This document shows, in pieces, positions 31,243-33,918 of a stretch of 33,918 bases of DNA (positions are counted from its first letter, which is position 1; the number at the start of each line of letters is the position of its first letter). A model generated the notes under the pieces. The model was not told the DNA's origin, did no database searches, and was given only the letters and a program-made list of their open reading frames with translations. Made by a program: the position numbers and the translations under genes. Source of the stretch: Hyphomicrobiales bacterium (GTDB taxonomy: Bacteria; Pseudomonadota; Alphaproteobacteria; Rhizobiales; Xanthobacteraceae); the NCBI GenBank assembly GCA_017305555.1, contig JAFKKM010000056.1:1-33918 (forward strand), read 5' to 3'.

Positions 31243-31854
31243 TCAGCGAAAATCCCAAATATCATCAATCTTTGGCGCGAGCATCTTGCGCCAGCGGTCA
31301 GGCGTCGATCGATCCAACCGGTAGGAGCGAGCGATCGCCCCGGCGCACATGTCGGCAAGCTGGACCAACTCATCGCTCCGCGAATCCGAGAACACTACCT
31401 TCTTGATTGCGCCCTTCTCGGTATGGCGCCGCAGATACGATCCCAACTCCTTCTTGAAAACACGTTCGCCCGAACCATCAATGACGACGCGCGCATCCTT
31501 CAGGAGGCCGTTGTCGAACTTGAGCATCGATTTGACGAAGAAGCTGTAGAACGCCTCCTTGTCCGATCGAAGATGTGGGCTGTAAATTTTCTCCTTCTGA
31601 ATGACGATCGCCCTGACGCAAAAATCAAACGGCAGGACGGTTTCGAAGAAGAGGTCTCGGACAGGGTCGCGGCTGCCGCTGAATTTGAACTCAGGATAGA
31701 CCTTGTTCGTGGCAGCGGCTTGTTTGATCGACGCCTGCACAAGCTTGGCCTGCTCTTGGTCGCGAAAAGCAACAAGGCAGACCACAAATGCCGGCGTAGA
31801 TCCTTTGGTGAGCTTGAAGCCGGGATCACCCGACTCATCAATGAAAACAAGCAT
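31243..31854 (-). CDS. DUF3800 family protein
   Basis: A 203-residue protein. The DUF3800 hallmarks are all present: LVFIDESGDPGF at the N-terminus, with the conserved DES; ARVVIDGSGERVFKKEL in the middle; and SDELVQLADMCAGAIARSY near the C-terminus with QLAD. These acidic motifs resemble those of RNase H-like nucleases and a nuclease activity is often proposed, though not established. The start codon lies 7 bp after the integrase stop, so the two are probably co-transcribed. The place beside the integrase is typical of accessory genes. Confidence 0.85.
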   Translation of the reverse strand: MLVFIDESGDPGFKLTKGSTPAFVVCLVAFRDQEQAKLVQASIKQAAATNKVYPEFKFSGSRDPVRDLFFETVLPFDFCVRAIVIQKEKIYSPHLRSDKEAFYSFFVKSMLKFDNGLLKDARVVIDGSGERVFKKELGSYLRRHTEKGAIKKVVFSDSRSDELVQLADMCAGAIARSYRLDRSTPDRWRKMLAPKIDDIWDFR

Positions 31855-31860
31855 CGCCTA

Positions 31861-33129
31861 TTATGCAGATGCTCGCCCAGGAAGTTCAATCACCTTCCCA
31901 CCCTTGCCCGTCATCTGCCGCCAGACTTCACCCGCGACCTTGTTAGCAGCGGCAACCAGCACTGTGTCGAGCCGATGGACATAGCGGCTCGTGATCGTCG
32001 TACCGGCGTGGCCCAGCAGCGCGCCGATGGTGTTGTCGGAATAGCCTAGATCACCGGCGACGGAGGCATAGCTGTGTCGCAGCGTGTGAGCCGTCACCTC
32101 ATTGAGGCCCGCCGCTTTCATGATGCGCTTGATTGCTCCCGGCAGTCCACCATAGAAGCCCGTCTCGCCGCGACCGGCAGGAAGCACGAAGCGGCCGTCC
32201 GACGACAGACCATCCAGAACGTCGAACGCCGGCCGCCCGACTGGACGCACCGACGCGCCTTCCTTGCTGTCTGCGAGGCGGAAGCAACTCCCGGGCTTGT
32301 CGACCTCGCTCCATTTCAACGCTTCGATCTCACCACGACGGCAACCCGTCAACGCCAGCAGCCAGATTGCAGCGATAGCCTGCGGCGGTTCTATTTCGGC
32401 CGTATCCGTCAGCGTCGAGCCAAGCGCCTTGTATTCCGCCGCAGTTAGCCGTCGGTCGCGTTGCTTATCGGCTTGCAATTTCACACCGCGAACCGGATTG
32501 TCCGGACGTATGTTCTCCGAGATCGCGAAGCTGAAGATCGACCCGAGAAGACCAGCAGTGCGAGACGCGGCGCCGGCGCCGCCCTCCACCACCGATTTGC
32601 CCCGCAGCTTCTTTGTCTTCGCAACGAGCGACGTTTTGCCCACAGTCACATCGCGCACGAAACGAGAGACATCTGATTGAGTGATGTCGATCGCCAGCCT
32701 GGTGCCAAGCAGCGGCTTGATGTGCCGATCAATGCGGCTGCGATCCGTCACCAGCGTTGACGCCTTTTTAGGAAGGCCACGCTTACCCATAATCAGCCCG
32801 CGCTCGGCCGCTTCGAGATAGTTATCGCATAGATCGGAAACGGTGAGCGACTTCCGGCGGGTCGCCTTGTCTTCGGCTGGATCTTCACCGCGCGCCACGT
32901 CGCCGAGAACGATCTTCGCCTGTTTGCGCGCTTCCTCGACAGTGAGTGCACCGTAGTTGCCGATCTTCACGCGCCGCGTTCGACCACCGGCGCGATACTG
33001 AGCGACGAAGTTCTTCTTGCCACTCGGCCACACCCGAATGCCGAAGCCGGAGATGTCATCGTCCCATACGAAGTAATCAGGTTCGCCAGCAGAGAGAGCA
33101 TCGACGTATCGTTTCGTGAGCTTTGCCAT
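31861..33129 (-). CDS. int: Tyrosine recombinase integrase
   Basis: A 422-residue integrase from ATG 33129, with AGGA eight bases upstream; a longer in-frame reading (to 33252) runs through repeats and is rejected. Residues ~5-80 form a DUF4102-type arm-binding domain (YFVWDDDISGFGIRVWPSGK). SAM-like core-binding domain about 95-205. Catalytic residues: Arg264 (TGCRRGE), Lys289 (DSKEG), His348-x-x-Arg351 (AHTLRH), His374 (LLGHAG) and Tyr383 (SRYVHR). It catalyses integration at the tRNA-Arg site 180 bp upstream and excision. Four AGGAAGCA repeats precede it. Confidence 0.95.
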   Translation of the reverse strand: MAKLTKRYVDALSAGEPDYFVWDDDISGFGIRVWPSGKKNFVAQYRAGGRTRRVKIGNYGALTVEEARKQAKIVLGDVARGEDPAEDKATRRKSLTVSDLCDNYLEAAERGLIMGKRGLPKKASTLVTDRSRIDRHIKPLLGTRLAIDITQSDVSRFVRDVTVGKTSLVAKTKKLRGKSVVEGGAGAASRTAGLLGSIFSFAISENIRPDNPVRGVKLQADKQRDRRLTAAEYKALGSTLTDTAEIEPPQAIAAIWLLALTGCRRGEIEALKWSEVDKPGSCFRLADSKEGASVRPVGRPAFDVLDGLSSDGRFVLPAGRGETGFYGGLPGAIKRIMKAAGLNEVTAHTLRHSYASVAGDLGYSDNTIGALLGHAGTTITSRYVHRLDTVLVAAANKVAGEVWRQMTGKGGKVIELPGRASA

Positions 33130-33159
33130 TTTCGATTCCTGCAACAGGGCAAAAGTCTC

Positions 33160-33191
33160 TACAGGAAGCATATAGGAAGCAGTAGGAAGCA
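33160..33191 (+). repeat. Three tandem integrase arm-type repeats
   Basis: TACAGGAAGCA (33160-33170), TATAGGAAGCA (33171-33181) and AGTAGGAAGCA (33181-33191) are tandem, about 10-11 bp apart (one helical turn). A fourth copy, TACAGGAAGCA, is at 33278-33288, beside the tRNA remnant. Spacing and position between the integrase start and the attachment core are as expected for arm-type integrase binding sites; they may also autoregulate the integrase promoter. Confidence 0.75.
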
Positions 33192-33277
33192 AATTCCAGC
33201 AAAGTTCCGTATAACCGTTGCCTTTCGAGAAAACAGAAAATGCCTGTAACACAGCCGTTAAGTCAACGATGGAAGCC

Positions 33278-33288
33278 TACAGGAAGCA
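33278..33288 (+). repeat. Fourth integrase arm-type repeat
   Basis: TACAGGAAGCA is identical to the first tandem copy (33160-33170). It is 24 bp from the tRNA remnant, on the opposite side of an 87-bp spacer from the tandem set, a layout typical of attachment sites where looping brings integrase arms together. Confidence 0.7.
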
Positions 33289-33311
33289 CCGGAAAATCCA
33301 ACCATTTTGCG

Positions 33312-33356
33312 CTCCGAAGGCAAAGGTCACACGTTCGAATCGTGTCGGGTGCGCCA
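33312..33356 (+). other. attR: 3' remnant of tRNA-Arg(CCG)
   Basis: The sequence from the anticodon loop to the 3' end of a tRNA is present: loop CTCCGAA with anticodon CCG (33314-33316), T arm ACACG-TTCGAAT-CGTGT (33329-33345), acceptor strand CGGGTGC (33346-33352), discriminator G and an encoded CCA (33354-33356). Upstream there is no D arm and no 5' acceptor strand, so this is not a complete tRNA gene. It is the copy of the target tRNA end left by integration; the reconstituted intact tRNA should lie at the left prophage end, outside the window. Confidence 0.85.
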
Positions 33357-33647
33357 TTTCATTTCCGGTGGAAGCATCCCAGGCTTGGCCTGAGGATCGG
33401 CACGCGACCGGCGTGAAAGCAACACCTCGGAACAAAGCCACACGGCTCTTTCTGTTTCCGCGACACAGAAAAAGACTTCCTTCTGATTGTGCGCCGTCTC
33501 AGCTTGCCGCGAATGCGCGCTGCCGCCGTTGCCGCACCCCAATCCACAGCCGACCGCAAGACCGTAGCGCGACGCGGAATCTTCCGGCTAAATGGCACGA
33601 CAAGAAGAAGCTGCCGAGTCTATCGGGAGCCTTGAGGGGGATAACGA
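33357..33647. other. Host intergenic region downstream of tRNA
   Basis: About 290 bp of host DNA between the tRNA end and the TRAP gene. No gene, terminator or promoter is evident beyond the GAGGGGG ribosome binding site at its end. Overlapping open frames here run through the tRNA remnant and are not convincing. Confidence 0.5.
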
Positions 33648-33918
33648 ATGGGCGCGTTACCGCAACTCTCCCGACTGTTATCGGCAGTCGAGTGGGGGCT
33701 CTCGACCCTAGCAGCTATTGCGATGTTCGCGGTGATGATCACCGTCATACTTGACGTGACCATGCGTTACGTCTTCGCTGCGCCACTCGCGTGGTCCTAC
33801 GGCCTCATCTCGCTCTATCTCATGGTCGCCGTGTTCTTCCTCGCGCTCGGCGATACCTTGCATCACCATGGCCACATTGCCATTGACCTCCTGCAGCCGC
33901 ATATGCCGGTGCGACTGC
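33648..33918 (+). CDS. TRAP transporter small permease (DctQ-like), partial
   Basis: The first 90 codons of a host gene, cut by the window end. GAGGGGG lies upstream of the ATG. Residues ~14-38 are a transmembrane helix (WGLSTLAAIAMFAVMITVIL), followed by DVTMRYVFAAPLAWSYGLI, then a second helix and HHHGHIAIDLL, all typical of the four-TM DctQ subunit. It pairs with a DctM permease and a DctP binding protein to import carboxylates such as C4-dicarboxylates; the other subunits should follow downstream. The substrate cannot be told. Confidence 0.88.
   Translation, partial: MGALPQLSRLLSAVEWGLSTLAAIAMFAVMITVILDVTMRYVFAAPLAWSYGLISLYLMVAVFFLALGDTLHHHGHIAIDLLQPHMPVRL

Noticed and set aside
31204-32049. 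Plus-strand open frame over the DUF3800 and integrase genes
   Set aside because: Antisense to two clear genes, no motif. An antisense RNA remains possible but not a protein.
33241-33356. Complete tRNA gene at the right end
   Set aside because: No D arm or 5' acceptor strand upstream of the anticodon region; only the 3' part is present.
33218-33754. Plus-strand frame crossing the tRNA remnant
   Set aside because: Runs through integrase repeats and a tRNA fragment and overlaps the TRAP gene start in another frame.
1-33918. CRISPR array or insertion sequence
   Set aside because: No regularly spaced 24-40-bp repeats and no transposase-like gene were seen; the only tandem repeats are the short integrase and RHH sites.

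Overview
The window is almost entirely one prophage of a tailed, lambda/HK97-like siphophage integrated in an alphaproteobacterium. Family-level similarity of many products and codon style suggest the Bradyrhizobium/Rhodopseudomonas group; this host call is an inference. The right prophage end is visible: a tyrosine integrase (31861-33129) with integrase-type repeats upstream, then the 3' half of a tRNA-Arg(CCG) gene (33312-33356), then host DNA with the start of a TRAP transporter small-permease gene. The left attachment site, which should carry the intact tRNA, is not in the window, so the prophage continues to or beyond base 1.

Nearly all phage genes lie on the minus strand and read right to left. 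After the integrase come a DUF3800 protein, a 500-bp non-coding stretch with palindromes, and a two-repeat Myb/SANT-like DNA-binding protein. A divergent pair of ribbon-helix-helix (RHH) regulator genes (29124-29303 minus, 29424-29909 plus) shares an intergenic region holding three 15-bp palindromes; this looks like the genetic switch, since no CI/Cro-type repressor is visible. The early operon (29303 to 23946) has small unknown proteins, an HTH protein, a DUF1376 replication protein, a primase zinc finger and TOPRIM/helicase encoded in two overlapping frames, a TSCPD-domain protein, a LuxR-type HTH protein with a TTG start, and a NusG-like antitermination protein. The last two are placed to control late genes.

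A short plus-strand island (DUF982 protein plus a 43-aa basic protein) interrupts the order at 23282-23756. The late operon follows: HNH nuclease, small and large terminase, portal, prohead protease, major capsid (with an unusual N-terminal hydrophobic/signal-like segment), a small frameshifted gene, head-tail connectors, tail terminator, tail tube, tail assembly chaperones with a canonical -1 slippery heptamer, a minor protein, tape measure, distal tail proteins, NlpC/P60 peptidase, a gpI/gpJ-like tip protein, and a tail fibre. The lysis cassette (GH24 lysozyme, small membrane protein, 3-TM holin, membrane coiled-coil protein) closes the operon at a hairpin terminator (233-263). Overlapping start/stop codons are pervasive, indicating translational coupling.

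Most interesting: the RHH/RHH switch with three operators, the membrane-signal major capsid, the split primase-helicase, the TSCPD/LuxR/NusG cassette and the Myb/SANT regulator beside large palindromes.
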